From: JAZKFT01 sp963845495
GTDB taxonomy: Bacteria; Bacteroidota; Bacteroidia; Chitinophagales; Chitinophagaceae
Direction: 5' to 3'
Assembly: GCA_963845495.1 (NCBI GenBank)
Contig: CAWJTH010000055.1
Location: 1 to 64,000 of the forward strand
DNA length: 64,000 nucleotides
Shown here: piece by piece, positions 24,016-32,690 of the stretch
How positions within the stretch are numbered: the first letter of the stretch is position 1
Layout: each line of letters starts with the position of its first letter
Made by a program: the position numbers and the translations under genes
Notes under the pieces: model-generated
Database searches by the model: none
Seen by the model: the letters and a program-made list of their open reading frames with translations, nothing else
Told to the model about the DNA's origin: nothing

Positions 24016-26375
24016 GAAAAATTACAGCAATTAGCAGTGAGCAATTAGCAATTAGCAATCAGCGTTTTGCGGTTTGCAAATTGTTTATTGAACCACGTTT
24101 ATGGCTCACAGCTCACAGCTCACAGCTCATAGCTTTTATAATCTGCGTTCTGCTTTTCTCCTGCGGTGTTCAAAAGCACATACCAAAAGGCGATACGCTT
24201 TTTAACGGCACCAAAATAACCGTAAAAACAGATAGCGGCGTAAAAGTATCACCAAAAGCAATGGCCAGTACATTAGCAGGTATCTCTACGCCAAAAAAGA
24301 ATTCGATGATTTTTGGCTGGGCCTACAAGGTTGGTTTTTGGTATGCCATCGGCGAGCCGAAACGCAATACAGGATTGAAACATTGGCTACGCGAAAAATT
24401 TGGTGAACCACCGGTTTTAGGCAGTAATATTAATCTAAAAACAAACATCGATAATATTGAGGGCTATTTATCGAACAACGGTTATTTTAAAAGCACCGCC
24501 ACAGGCGATACAACCGTAAAAGGATTTAAATCAACCGCCAATTATCAAGTGCATGTTACGCAACCGTATATTATTAAAAGCGTGCAATGGCGATTAGATA
24601 CCAGCATTTTAAAACGCGACCTTTTAACCGGTAAAAATAGAAGGGCTTATATTAAACCAAACCAACAATATAGCTTGGATAATATTAAAGCCGAAAGGGA
24701 CCGTTACGATTTAAAACTAAAAAATAAGGGTTATTATTTCTTTAATTCAGATTATATTATTGCGTATTTAGATTCATCAAAACACAACCACACGTTGGAT
24801 ATTTATTTAGGCATTAAAAATATAGCGCCGGAAAAAGCGCAGCATCCTCATACCATGAGCAATATTGTGGTATTCCCTAATTACACATTAATGGCTCCAG
24901 CACCAGATACATCTTTACATAATTTAAAATCAGTTGATAATATTTATATCCGCGATACGGTAAATGAATATAAACCGTCTGTTTTTACAAGAGCAATTAC
25001 TTATAGGCCGGGTAGTTTATATTCTTTAACCCAACAAAACACTACTTTAAATAGGCTCATTAATTTAGGCTCGTTTAAATTCGTTAAAAACCGTTTTGAA
25101 AGCGATGGGCATCAAGACAGTTTATGGCGTTTAAAAGTATTTTATTATTTAACGCCACAAAAAAAACAATCCCTGCAAACTGAATTAGGTGGTTTCACTA
25201 AATCAAATTCTTTTACCGGCGGGCAATTAAGCGTAAATTACAAAAACAGGAATTATTTACACGGCGCTGAAACCTTTGGTGTGCGTACTTATGGTGCATT
25301 TGAAACATCTAGTAACGACACATTAAAAAGCAATAATAATTTTAGGCTTGGTACAGAAGTGTCACTTACCTTTCCGCGTTTTGTAACACCATTTCACATA
25401 AAAGAAACTAATTTGTTTCCGCCACGCACAAGACTTTTATTGGGTTACGAATGGTTGCGCCGCAGTGGTTTGTATACAAAAAATTCTTTTCATTTTCAGT
25501 ATGAATTAGATTGGAAATCAAAAGTAAATACCGAACAGACGCTTGCGCCGATAAGCATTAGTTATAATACTACTGCTGGAGTTACGCCATTGTATGATTC
25601 TCAATTAAATATAATTCCATCATTAAGGGTTACTATAAAACCAGAAATTATTTTAGGTTCATTTTATAATTTCACCACTTCCACCACGCAGGCAAGCGCA
25701 AGGGATATTTGGTATTTTAATTTCAATACCGAAGTGGCAGGAAACATTGCTGGGCTTATCAATAAAAGCACACAGCCGTATACCAAACAATTATTCGGTG
25801 CATATTATTCCCAGTATGCAAAAATTGATGGCGAATTAAGGTATTCCAGAAAATTAACAACGGATGTTTATTTGGCAAACAGGCTGATGATAGGCATCGG
25901 ATTGCCTTATAATAATTCTTCTTATTTACCTTTTTCAAAGCAATATATTATCGGCGGCTCCAGCAGTTTGCGCGGGTTCAGTCCGCGTACACTTGGCCCC
26001 GGAACCACACAAGCTTCTGCGGAAAAACAATTATATTACCCGCAAGTGGGCGGCGATTATAAGCTAGAAGCTAATACAGAGCTACGTTTCCCGCTTATTT
26101 CCCGTTTAAAAGGTGCGTTGTTTGTTGATGCTGGAAATATTTGGACAAAGGATACAACATTGTATGGCGCAGGTTCAAAGTTGTCGAATACTTTTCTAAA
26201 AGAAATAGCAGTAGACGCTGGTTTCGGTTTAAGGATCGATGTAACTTTATTTGTACTTCGTTTAGATATTGCTGCGCCATTGCGTGAGCCGTTTTTACCC
26301 GATGGCCAACGCTGGGTTAAAAATGTTGGGTTTAGAGATTTAGTATTTAATATAGGAATCGGGTATCCATTCTAA
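24012..26375 (+). CDS. tamA: TamA/BamA-family outer membrane protein (Omp85 superfamily)
   Basis: A 787-residue Omp85 protein with N-terminal POTRA-like repeats (about 60-330) and a C-terminal 16-strand barrel domain including GGSSSLRGFSPRTLGP and ending FNIGIGYPF. It is the natural outer-membrane partner of TamB. The lipobox-like LLFSCGVQK (about residues 45-53) suggests a lipoprotein. The first ~40 residues are odd: they are the translation of two inverted heptad arrays (24029-24063 and 24103-24130). The true start may therefore be TTG 24081-24083 or even a non-standard codon after the arrays, with the ATG at 24012 used by coupling to tamB. Function of the body is secure, the start is not. 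Confidence 0.85.
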   Translation: MRKITAISSEQLAISNQRFAVCKLFIEPRLWLTAHSSQLIAFIICVLLFSCGVQKHIPKGDTLFNGTKITVKTDSGVKVSPKAMASTLAGISTPKKNSMIFGWAYKVGFWYAIGEPKRNTGLKHWLREKFGEPPVLGSNINLKTNIDNIEGYLSNNGYFKSTATGDTTVKGFKSTANYQVHVTQPYIIKSVQWRLDTSILKRDLLTGKNRRAYIKPNQQYSLDNIKAERDRYDLKLKNKGYYFFNSDYIIAYLDSSKHNHTLDIYLGIKNIAPEKAQHPHTMSNIVVFPNYTLMAPAPDTSLHNLKSVDNIYIRDTVNEYKPSVFTRAITYRPGSLYSLTQQNTTLNRLINLGSFKFVKNRFESDGHQDSLWRLKVFYYLTPQKKQSLQTELGGFTKSNSFTGGQLSVNYKNRNYLHGAETFGVRTYGAFETSSNDTLKSNNNFRLGTEVSLTFPRFVTPFHIKETNLFPPRTRLLLGYEWLRRSGLYTKNSFHFQYELDWKSKVNTEQTLAPISISYNTTAGVTPLYDSQLNIIPSLRVTIKPEIILGSFYNFTTSTTQASARDIWYFNFNTEVAGNIAGLINKSTQPYTKQLFGAYYSQYAKIDGELRYSRKLTTDVYLANRLMIGIGLPYNNSSYLPFSKQYIIGGSSSLRGFSPRTLGPGTTQASAEKQLYYPQVGGDYKLEANTELRFPLISRLKGALFVDAGNIWTKDTTLYGAGSKLSNTFLKEIAVDAGFGLRIDVTLFVLRLDIAAPLREPFLPDGQRWVKNVGFRDLVFNIGIGYPF
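24029..24063. repeat. Left heptad arm at tamB/tamA junction (AATTAGC)
   Basis: Five 7-nt units of AATTAGC type including one AGTGAGC. Together with the right arm at 24103-24130, whose reverse complement is TGTGAGC-like, it forms an imperfect inverted pair with a 39-nt loop. Translated within the annotated tamA N-terminus. Confidence 0.75.
24103..24130. repeat. Right heptad arm at tamB/tamA junction (AGCTCAC)
   Basis: Exactly four units of AGCTCAC type (first GGCTCAC, last AGCTCAT), translated as part of the tamA signal region. Confidence 0.85.
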
Positions 26376-26385
26376 AATCATCAAC

Positions 26386-28443
26386 TTGAAAAAAATAATT
26401 GGTCTGATCGTATTACTTGCATTATCAGCTGGTGTAATTTGGTGGATTATAAATCGTAAATCAGTTATAAAGAAAAGTATTCAATCAACGATTGAATCCA
26501 AAACAGATAGCCTGTATAAAATAACGTACGACAGTAGCCATTTTGATGAATTAAACGGGAATGCTATTTTGTACAATGTAGCAGTAACGGTCGATTCGGC
26601 GGTGTTGAAAAAAATTATTTTATACGATACCGTGCCTGGATTGATATTAAATATCCATTTAAAATCAATTGCTATTAAAGGTTTAAAATCATTACAATTA
26701 TTAGCCGGCACTTCTATTGATGTTGATAAAATAACGCTAGAATCGCCACATGTAATTATTGATAAATTGGCACTGCCTGATACCGCAAAAACAGTAACAA
26801 ACGATACCGTTGCATTATATAAAATGATACTTGGTCATTTTAGTTTTATCAGGGCCAAATTAATTGAAGTAAATCATGTAAGCTTAACGTTTAATAATAA
26901 ATGGCAAAATCAAATAATGGGTTTTGCTGATTTATCTGTTTTTATTTCAGATTTTAATGTTGATAAACAACATGATTATAAACAATTGCTAGGCTATTTT
27001 GTAAAAAATACAACGCTTAATTTAAAGCAATTTAAAATTACCGATACAGCTTCCAAACCATTATTTGCGCTTGATTCGTTACAATATAATTCGTTTAAAG
27101 GTGAATTGTTTTTATACGGCATTCGGCAAAAAAAACAAACAATTAGTTCATTTTCTTTTAATGGCTTAAATACTTCCGATTTTATTTATAAAAAATTATT
27201 TAATAGCCGAAACCTTATAATCGGAAATGTTGGTTTAAATATTGATGAAAAACCGTCTTCAAATAATAAAGAAGATTCTGTATCAATTGCGGTGAATACT
27301 GTTTTAACTGCCGTAAAAGTGGATACTCTTTTATTAAAAAACGCTTATTTATCCGTAAAAAATAAGGATAAAGAAACAATGAAAATAACGGGTATCAACG
27401 CCATGTTGCCCAATATAAAATTCGATTCTGTTTCAATTCCATTAAATCAATTTTTATCAAAAAAAGAAATTGATTTTTCTTGTAAAGACGTATTTATAAA
27501 CCCTGCAAAAGGCCTGCACCGCATACAATTGTGGAATGTGAATTATAATGGCAAAACAAAAAAACTTACCGTTGACAAATTGCATCTAGAACCGCAATAC
27601 CAACGCGACGAAGCGATGAAAGTAGAAGGTCATCCCACCGATATATTTTTTGTAGACGCAAAAAATATTGCAATGGCCGATTGTAATGTTTTCGATATGT
27701 TTTTAAGTAATACGATTGCCGCGTCCAGCATCAACGCAAGCATGGATTTTAAAGTGTATGAAAATCATACCTTGTATGATCCTTTTGCGCATAAACCAAC
27801 AGATTATCCGCAAAAGAAAATAGGTGAAGCAAAAATAGATATTGATATCCCTGTTATTAATTTTACAAACAGTTCTATCATTTATGAAGAAAAATCGCAC
27901 GATACAAAAATGGTAAGTCAAGTGGCATTTTATAATACATCAATCAAAATACAACATGTTCATAACCGCCACAACCTAAGCCAGCCCTTAACTGTAGATG
28001 TACGAGCAAAATTTTTAAATGAAGGAGATTTAATGTCACATTGGAGCTTGCCTTATGGCGGACAAAGTTTTAGCATTAGTGGAACAATGGGGCCAATGGA
28101 CTTAACCGCCGCAAAAGCGGTGGGTAAAGCAATGGGTTCGGTTGATATTAAAAGCGGCAAACTTGATGCATTTTCATTTAATATAAAAGGCGATACCGCA
28201 TTGGCACATGGCGAAGTGGCCGCACAATACCACGATATAAAAGTTGATTTTTTAAAGACCGATGATAAAACGGGAGATTTGGAAAAAAAGAATTTTGAAT
28301 CTTTTCTTAGCAGTTTGTTGCTGCACAAAAGCAACAATAATTTAAAACCCAAGACTTATGATTACAAACCACGGGTTGGCGATTCTTTTTTTGGAACTTC
28401 TTGGTTAGCTATTTTTACCGGCCTAAAAAAAGTAGCGATGTAA
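26386..28443 (+). CDS. AsmA-like / DUF748-like membrane-anchored protein
   Basis: A 685-aa protein with a single N-terminal transmembrane segment (residues about 3-22, LIVLLALSAGVIWWII) and a long beta-strand-rich body with repeated patterns such as LNGNAILYNVAV, IAIKGLKSL and GTMGPMDLTAAKAVG. This resembles AsmA/DUF748 bridge proteins. It follows tamA by ten bases and begins with TTG, so it is the third gene of a tam operon. I infer a role in envelope biogenesis next to TamA/TamB. The specific family is not certain. Confidence 0.6.
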   Translation: MKKIIGLIVLLALSAGVIWWIINRKSVIKKSIQSTIESKTDSLYKITYDSSHFDELNGNAILYNVAVTVDSAVLKKIILYDTVPGLILNIHLKSIAIKGLKSLQLLAGTSIDVDKITLESPHVIIDKLALPDTAKTVTNDTVALYKMILGHFSFIRAKLIEVNHVSLTFNNKWQNQIMGFADLSVFISDFNVDKQHDYKQLLGYFVKNTTLNLKQFKITDTASKPLFALDSLQYNSFKGELFLYGIRQKKQTISSFSFNGLNTSDFIYKKLFNSRNLIIGNVGLNIDEKPSSNNKEDSVSIAVNTVLTAVKVDTLLLKNAYLSVKNKDKETMKITGINAMLPNIKFDSVSIPLNQFLSKKEIDFSCKDVFINPAKGLHRIQLWNVNYNGKTKKLTVDKLHLEPQYQRDEAMKVEGHPTDIFFVDAKNIAMADCNVFDMFLSNTIAASSINASMDFKVYENHTLYDPFAHKPTDYPQKKIGEAKIDIDIPVINFTNSSIIYEEKSHDTKMVSQVAFYNTSIKIQHVHNRHNLSQPLTVDVRAKFLNEGDLMSHWSLPYGGQSFSISGTMGPMDLTAAKAVGKAMGSVDIKSGKLDAFSFNIKGDTALAHGEVAAQYHDIKVDFLKTDDKTGDLEKKNFESFLSSLLLHKSNNNLKPKTYDYKPRVGDSFFGTSWLAIFTGLKKVAM

Positions 28444-28499
28444 TAAAAAATATTGAGTTTATTTGCCTATCCCTATCTTTAAAAAATAATTGATAAACG

Positions 28500-28955
28500 A
28501 TGGATCTTGCCAACCTGCACAAATCTCGCGACCTTGCCGTACAAGGAAAGTGGAAAGAAGTAGAACATATTTTCAACAAGTCGGTGCAATTGCAGCACCA
28601 AGGAATACAAGTTAGTTTAGCAAGCCCGCTTGAACCGGTAGCTAGAATTGCCGAATTAAAGGATTTTCATACGGGAGGCATTGGTACCACGGCCGCCAAT
28701 GGCGGAACTATTAGTATGATGGCCGACCTTGCTTTGGGGTTGTTGGGCTTATCATATTTTAAAGATGGATTAACTGCCACTGCCCAATTAACGGTTCATT
28801 TTTTAAAACCCATCCATGGCAAACAAGTTATTGCTGTTGCGCATTTACAACAAGTAGTTGGCAACCGTATTTTTGGCATGGTAAATATTTTAAACGATAA
28901 AGATGAGATTTGCGCCGTTGGTTATGGTGCATTGGCAAAAGGGATAAGTATGTGA
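28500..28955 (+). CDS. PaaI-family hotdog-fold thioesterase
   Basis: A 151-aa hotdog-fold protein. DFHTGGIGTTAANGGTISMMADLALGLLGL covers the central helix with the usual Gly-Gly and Asp, and ATAQLTVHFLKPIHGKQVIAVAHLQQVVGNRIFGMVNILND gives the following strands. PaaI-type enzymes hydrolyse acyl-CoA thioesters, but the substrate is not evident. It stands alone, converging with the L,D-transpeptidase gene. The spacer between them carries an inverted heptad-array pair. Confidence 0.8.
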   Translation: MDLANLHKSRDLAVQGKWKEVEHIFNKSVQLQHQGIQVSLASPLEPVARIAELKDFHTGGIGTTAANGGTISMMADLALGLLGLSYFKDGLTATAQLTVHFLKPIHGKQVIAVAHLQQVVGNRIFGMVNILNDKDEICAVGYGALAKGISM

Positions 28956-28966
28956 CGCCTTCGCGA

Positions 28967-28994
28967 AATCTAACTGACGGCTGACAGGCTGTGA
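28967..28994. repeat. Left heptad arm, thioesterase/ykuD spacer
   Basis: Two clear units CTGACGG and CTGACAG (28974-28987) with flanking degenerate units, 11 bases after the thioesterase stop. Reverse complementary in type to 29021-29048. Confidence 0.5.
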
Positions 28995-29020
28995 AAACAT
29001 AAACATCCCCGATCTCAAGT

Positions 29021-29048
29021 CTGTCATCCGCCATCTGCCAACTGTCAT
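29021..29048. repeat. Right heptad arm, thioesterase/ykuD spacer (CYGYCAW)
   Basis: Exactly four 7-nt units (CTGTCAT, CCGCCAT types). The stop codon of the leftward L,D-transpeptidase gene (29045-29047) is inside the array. Same unit type as in trpE, purD and upstream of mreC. Confidence 0.8.
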
Positions 29049-29581
29049 TTTTGGATAATAACTTTGGTTCCTATTGCAACCATGTTATACAATTCTTCCA
29101 CATCCTCATTTTTCATACTAATGCAACCCTGCGTCCAAGATTGCAAGTTTTCAACGGCCCATTCTTCGTGCGGCCACGTGCCGTGTATGCCGATGCTGCC
29201 GCCAATTTTCGCATTTTGTGGAATTATGCCAGCTGCTTTTCGTTGGTTAAATTTTGCATAATCAGCCTTTGTGGGATAATCAAGTGCCATAAACCTACAC
29301 CACTTTTGGTGGTAGTTTTTCGACAAAATATGGTAAGTACCAATCGGCGTTTTGCGGTCACCTTCCACCATTTTGTCGCCAAGGTCGGGATTGCCAAAAG
29401 TGCAAGGGTATTGCACAATCCAGTCGTGGGAATCATAAACTGTAAGCGTATTGTCGCTCTTGTCGATGATGATATAATATTTGTCGGCCGCGGCTATTGT
29501 CCTATCTTTTCGTTTTGCAAACAACAAAATAGGCGCAAAAAGCAGTAGCAACACAATGGTTGGATTACGAAAGGATGGCAT
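29045..29581 (-). CDS. L,D-transpeptidase (YkuD/ErfK family)
   Basis: A 178-aa secreted protein: a signal peptide (about residues 1-22) followed by a YkuD catalytic domain, with ILSKNYHQKWCRFMALDYP and the active-site block GIHGTWPHEEW...SWTQGCISMKNED containing catalytic His and Cys. Family members make 3-3 peptidoglycan cross-links or attach proteins to peptidoglycan, and some are periplasmic murein-related hydrolases. Transcribed leftward, alone. Confidence 0.9.
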   Translation of the reverse strand: MPSFRNPTIVLLLLFAPILLFAKRKDRTIAAADKYYIIIDKSDNTLTVYDSHDWIVQYPCTFGNPDLGDKMVEGDRKTPIGTYHILSKNYHQKWCRFMALDYPTKADYAKFNQRKAAGIIPQNAKIGGSIGIHGTWPHEEWAVENLQSWTQGCISMKNEDVEELYNMVAIGTKVIIQK

Positions 29582-29815
29582 TAAAAAGGTTTCTACTGAA
29601 ACGGTTAAAGTTTGAAAAATATTTTGTTGCGGTCAATCTTAATAAAATTTTATGTTTTTGGATGCAGCAAAAACGAAACTGTGGGGTTGCGGTAATAATA
29701 CATATTGTATGGTTACAGACTTTACAACTACTTCAAAGATTAATCGATAATTATTTTATGCGTTGGTTTAAGGTAAAATCACCAATTTTAATTTGTTAAA
29801 ATACCAATTCGCGTT

Positions 29816-30739
29816 TTGTTGTACTATTTCGTAAAAGCTTGGGTCCGTTTTTCGCTGCCTTTTTTTTGCCGAAAAATTTCTTTCCACAATAAAAAAGGCT
29901 TGGCCGAAAAAGGACCGCTTATTTTGGCGGTCAACCATCCAAATTCATTTTTGGATGCCATTTTATTGGGTGCTTTTATGGAGCATCCGGTTTATTTTGT
30001 AACCCGTGGCGATGTTTTTAAACCCTGGACAAAAAGAATTTTGGAACATTTAAAGATGATTCCCATTTTTCGTATGCGTGATGGGAAAGATAAGCTGGCA
30101 CTGAACCAGCAAACTTTTGATGCTACGCAAAATATATTGGCGAACAACGGGATAGTGCTTGTTTTTGTGGAAGGCTTTTGCCGCTACCAAACCGAATTGC
30201 AATTGCCTTTAAAGAAAGGTGCACCACGGATGTTGGTTGATTGTTGGGCAAAAAATATCAACGCCAAAATATTGCCGGTTTGGTTGCGGTACGATTCGTT
30301 TCACGATTTTGGCAAAATCATCGACATTAATTTAGGTCAGGTTTTCGGTAAAGAAATGTTTGACAACAACCTGACCGACGCCCAATTGATGACTCAAATC
30401 AACAAAGCAACCGAGACGCAATTGTTGGCATTGTCGGCCTTGCCAAAAGCATACCTTGCCAAAAAGAAAGGTTGGAAAATTTTGCTTTGGCCTTTTGCCA
30501 TGCTTGCTTTAGCGTTAAATGCGCCATTTTATTTTCCCATTAAAAAATACATTATTAAAGCCATAAAAGGCAACGAGCATTACGATAGTATTTTGGCGGT
30601 TTCGTTGATCATGCTATATCCTTTTTATATGTTGATACTTTCGGCTATTGTTTTTTTGATAACCAAAAGTGGATTTTCTTTCTTAATCATCCCGCTTTTA
30701 ATTGTCTTGGATCGATTGTATTTAACTTGGAAGAAATAA
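29816..30739 (+). CDS. Lysophospholipid/glycerol-phosphate acyltransferase (PlsC-like)
   Basis: A 307-aa membrane acyltransferase. The catalytic motif is AVNHPNSFLDAI, an HX5D variant of the PlsC HX4D box also seen in related families. FIFRMRDGKDK-like (IPIFRMRDGKD) and VFVEGFCRYQTEL correspond to motifs II and III. Two or three hydrophobic helices at the C-terminus (residues about 225-305) anchor it. The expected role is acylation of lysophospholipid or glycerol phosphate. The start is TTG at 29816. It converges with the POT transporter, with a hairpin between them. Confidence 0.78.
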   Translation: MLYYFVKAWVRFSLPFFCRKISFHNKKGLAEKGPLILAVNHPNSFLDAILLGAFMEHPVYFVTRGDVFKPWTKRILEHLKMIPIFRMRDGKDKLALNQQTFDATQNILANNGIVLVFVEGFCRYQTELQLPLKKGAPRMLVDCWAKNINAKILPVWLRYDSFHDFGKIIDINLGQVFGKEMFDNNLTDAQLMTQINKATETQLLALSALPKAYLAKKKGWKILLWPFAMLALALNAPFYFPIKKYIIKAIKGNEHYDSILAVSLIMLYPFYMLILSAIVFLITKSGFSFLIIPLLIVLDRLYLTWKK

Positions 30740-30769
30740 AAACAGCAGCTTTTGGGAGCCGCTGTTTGG
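30738..30769 (-). terminator. Terminator between convergent acyltransferase and POT genes
   Basis: AAACAGC/GCTGTTT outer stem and GCT/AGC inner stem with one A-C mismatch. On the minus strand it is followed by TTTTTATTTC, so it fits best as the end of the POT transcript. Confidence 0.65.
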
Positions 30770-30788
30770 AGTTTAATCTTTTTAGTTA

Positions 30789-32516
30789 TTACCGAATGCC
30801 ATGCATCATCTTTTTAAGCAATGGGGTAAGCAAAAATAATAATACAGATGCCAAACCGCAAAGAACAACAAACACCATAAAAAATTCAAAGAGATTGTGG
30901 ATTTCAAATCCCGAGAAATGTGGGTTTGATATACTGATTTTTTTTTCGGTAAGTTTTGATACCTGATCTGCTGTGGGTACAATTTTCTTGTCCAAAATCG
31001 CTTGCAAATCAATTCCCATTTTTGAAGCGTCATTAAATTTGTCACCAGTAGCTGGCAATATGGAGCCTAATGTGCCCGCCAATGCGTATCCTGAGGCATT
31101 TGACAAAAAGAATACGCCATATAGTAAAGATGCGAATCTTTTTGGGGCAAGTTTACCAACCAATGAAAGCCCGATCGGGGATAAACACAATTCCCCGAAA
31201 GTTTGTATCAAATAAAGCAGTATTAACCAATAGACTCCCAGCAATCCGCTATTTCCCAAATTCTTTACATTATGTGCAATAATAAAATAGCTAATTGCAA
31301 TTAAGGCCAAGCCTATCGCTTGCTTCATAGGCGAAATAGGCTCCTGTCCTTTCGCCCTTAATTTATCCCACAGTAGGCTAAAGGGAATTGCAAGTGCTAC
31401 AACAAATATTCCATTGAAAATTTGCACCATACTGGGCGGCATTTCCCAGCCTAAAAAATGACGGTCGGTTTGATTGTTTGCAATAAATGTTAAGCTGGAA
31501 CCGGCTTGTTCAAAGGCCGCCCAAAAAAAGATGATAAAAAACGAAACGATATAAATTACAAAAATTCTATCCCTTTCAACTTTTGTTAAAGAAGTATCAG
31601 AAATAATTAAGCCAGCCAATGTAATACCAGCTCCATAAATAACCGAATAAATAACGTTTTGGCCAAATGCATAGTGGAATATAAAGCCAAGCACAACAAA
31701 AGCTATTACTGCGGCTACCAAGGCAATGTTAGAAAACTTGGCGGTTTGAGATTCGCCTTCGGCATAATCCTCGGCGGTGTTATTTTTAGGTAAACCACCA
31801 ATAGGCCTACCTTCTGGCGTTCTTACATACTTATCTTTTAGAAAAAAGAAAGTGGTAGTTCCTATTAACATGGCTAATGAAGCCGCCAAATAGCCCCACT
31901 TGAAAGCGTGTATATTTCTTACGCCATTATGTACCACATCGCCCACGATGGGGCAAATTAATTGGCCTAAAAATGCGCCGCAATTAATGCCCATATAAAA
32001 AATAGTAAACGCAGTGTCAAGTTTACTCCGCTCAGAGGCAGGATATAAGCTGCCCACCATGCTACTGATATTTGGTTTAAAAAAACCATTTCCCAAAATG
32101 ATTATTCCTAAAGCAACATATAAAAGCGTTCTGGCTAGTTCCAAGTTTGAACCAAAAATACTTGCACTGAAAAAAAGTAATAATTGCCCCATGGCCATCA
32201 TTAAGCCTCCAAATAATATACAATATCTGTTGCCTAAAAAACGATCAGCAATAAAGCCACCAAGCATTGGTGTTAAATAGCATAAACCTAAAAAACCACC
32301 ATAAATTAAAGAAGATTGTTCCTCGCTCATCATCAGCGAATTCACGATAAACAATGTTAGGATAGTCCTCATTCCATAAAAATTGAACCGTTCCCACATC
32401 TCTGTACCAAATAACACCCATAATCCTTTCGGGTGCCTGTTTGTGGAAACGACCGATGCCACCGGCACATCAAGCGTAACAGCCTTTTCTAATTCCTCTT
32501 CATGTTGATTTGCCAT
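30789..32516 (-). CDS. Peptide MFS transporter (POT/PTR family, DtpA-like)
   Basis: A 575-aa proton-coupled oligopeptide transporter. The POT signature ExxERFxYY appears as GTEMWERFNFYGMRT at the start of helix 1, followed by GGFIADRFLGNRYCIL (loop 2-3) and NGFFKPNISSMVGSLY, the PTR2 signature. About 12-14 hydrophobic helices can be counted. The frame extends 41 codons upstream to a GTG-like start (32639), but MANQHEEELEKAV from ATG 32514-32516 is the natural cytoplasmic N-terminus. Expected substrates are di- and tripeptides. Confidence 0.9.
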   Translation of the reverse strand: MANQHEEELEKAVTLDVPVASVVSTNRHPKGLWVLFGTEMWERFNFYGMRTILTLFIVNSLMMSEEQSSLIYGGFLGLCYLTPMLGGFIADRFLGNRYCILFGGLMMAMGQLLLFFSASIFGSNLELARTLLYVALGIIILGNGFFKPNISSMVGSLYPASERSKLDTAFTIFYMGINCGAFLGQLICPIVGDVVHNGVRNIHAFKWGYLAASLAMLIGTTTFFFLKDKYVRTPEGRPIGGLPKNNTAEDYAEGESQTAKFSNIALVAAVIAFVVLGFIFHYAFGQNVIYSVIYGAGITLAGLIISDTSLTKVERDRIFVIYIVSFFIIFFWAAFEQAGSSLTFIANNQTDRHFLGWEMPPSMVQIFNGIFVVALAIPFSLLWDKLRAKGQEPISPMKQAIGLALIAISYFIIAHNVKNLGNSGLLGVYWLILLYLIQTFGELCLSPIGLSLVGKLAPKRFASLLYGVFFLSNASGYALAGTLGSILPATGDKFNDASKMGIDLQAILDKKIVPTADQVSKLTEKKISISNPHFSGFEIHNLFEFFMVFVVLCGLASVLLFLLTPLLKKMMHGIR

Positions 32517-32690
32517 AATAGCATTATATTTTAATGAATGATTTGCGAAAGATAAATTAAAAATCGAAAACAGATGAAAATGGCGTAGGAAATATTGCAT
32601 TTCATTTGCTAAGGCTAATTTGTTAAGATTTTCGTTCACTAATAATGCAGGTAACCAGCTTATTTTCGCATCGCAAAATTCAAATAACAG

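Noticed and set aside
29560..29799. 79-codon ORF between ykuD and the acyltransferase gene
   Set aside because: No recognisable features. It overlaps the ykuD start on the opposite strand and occupies the divergent promoter space.
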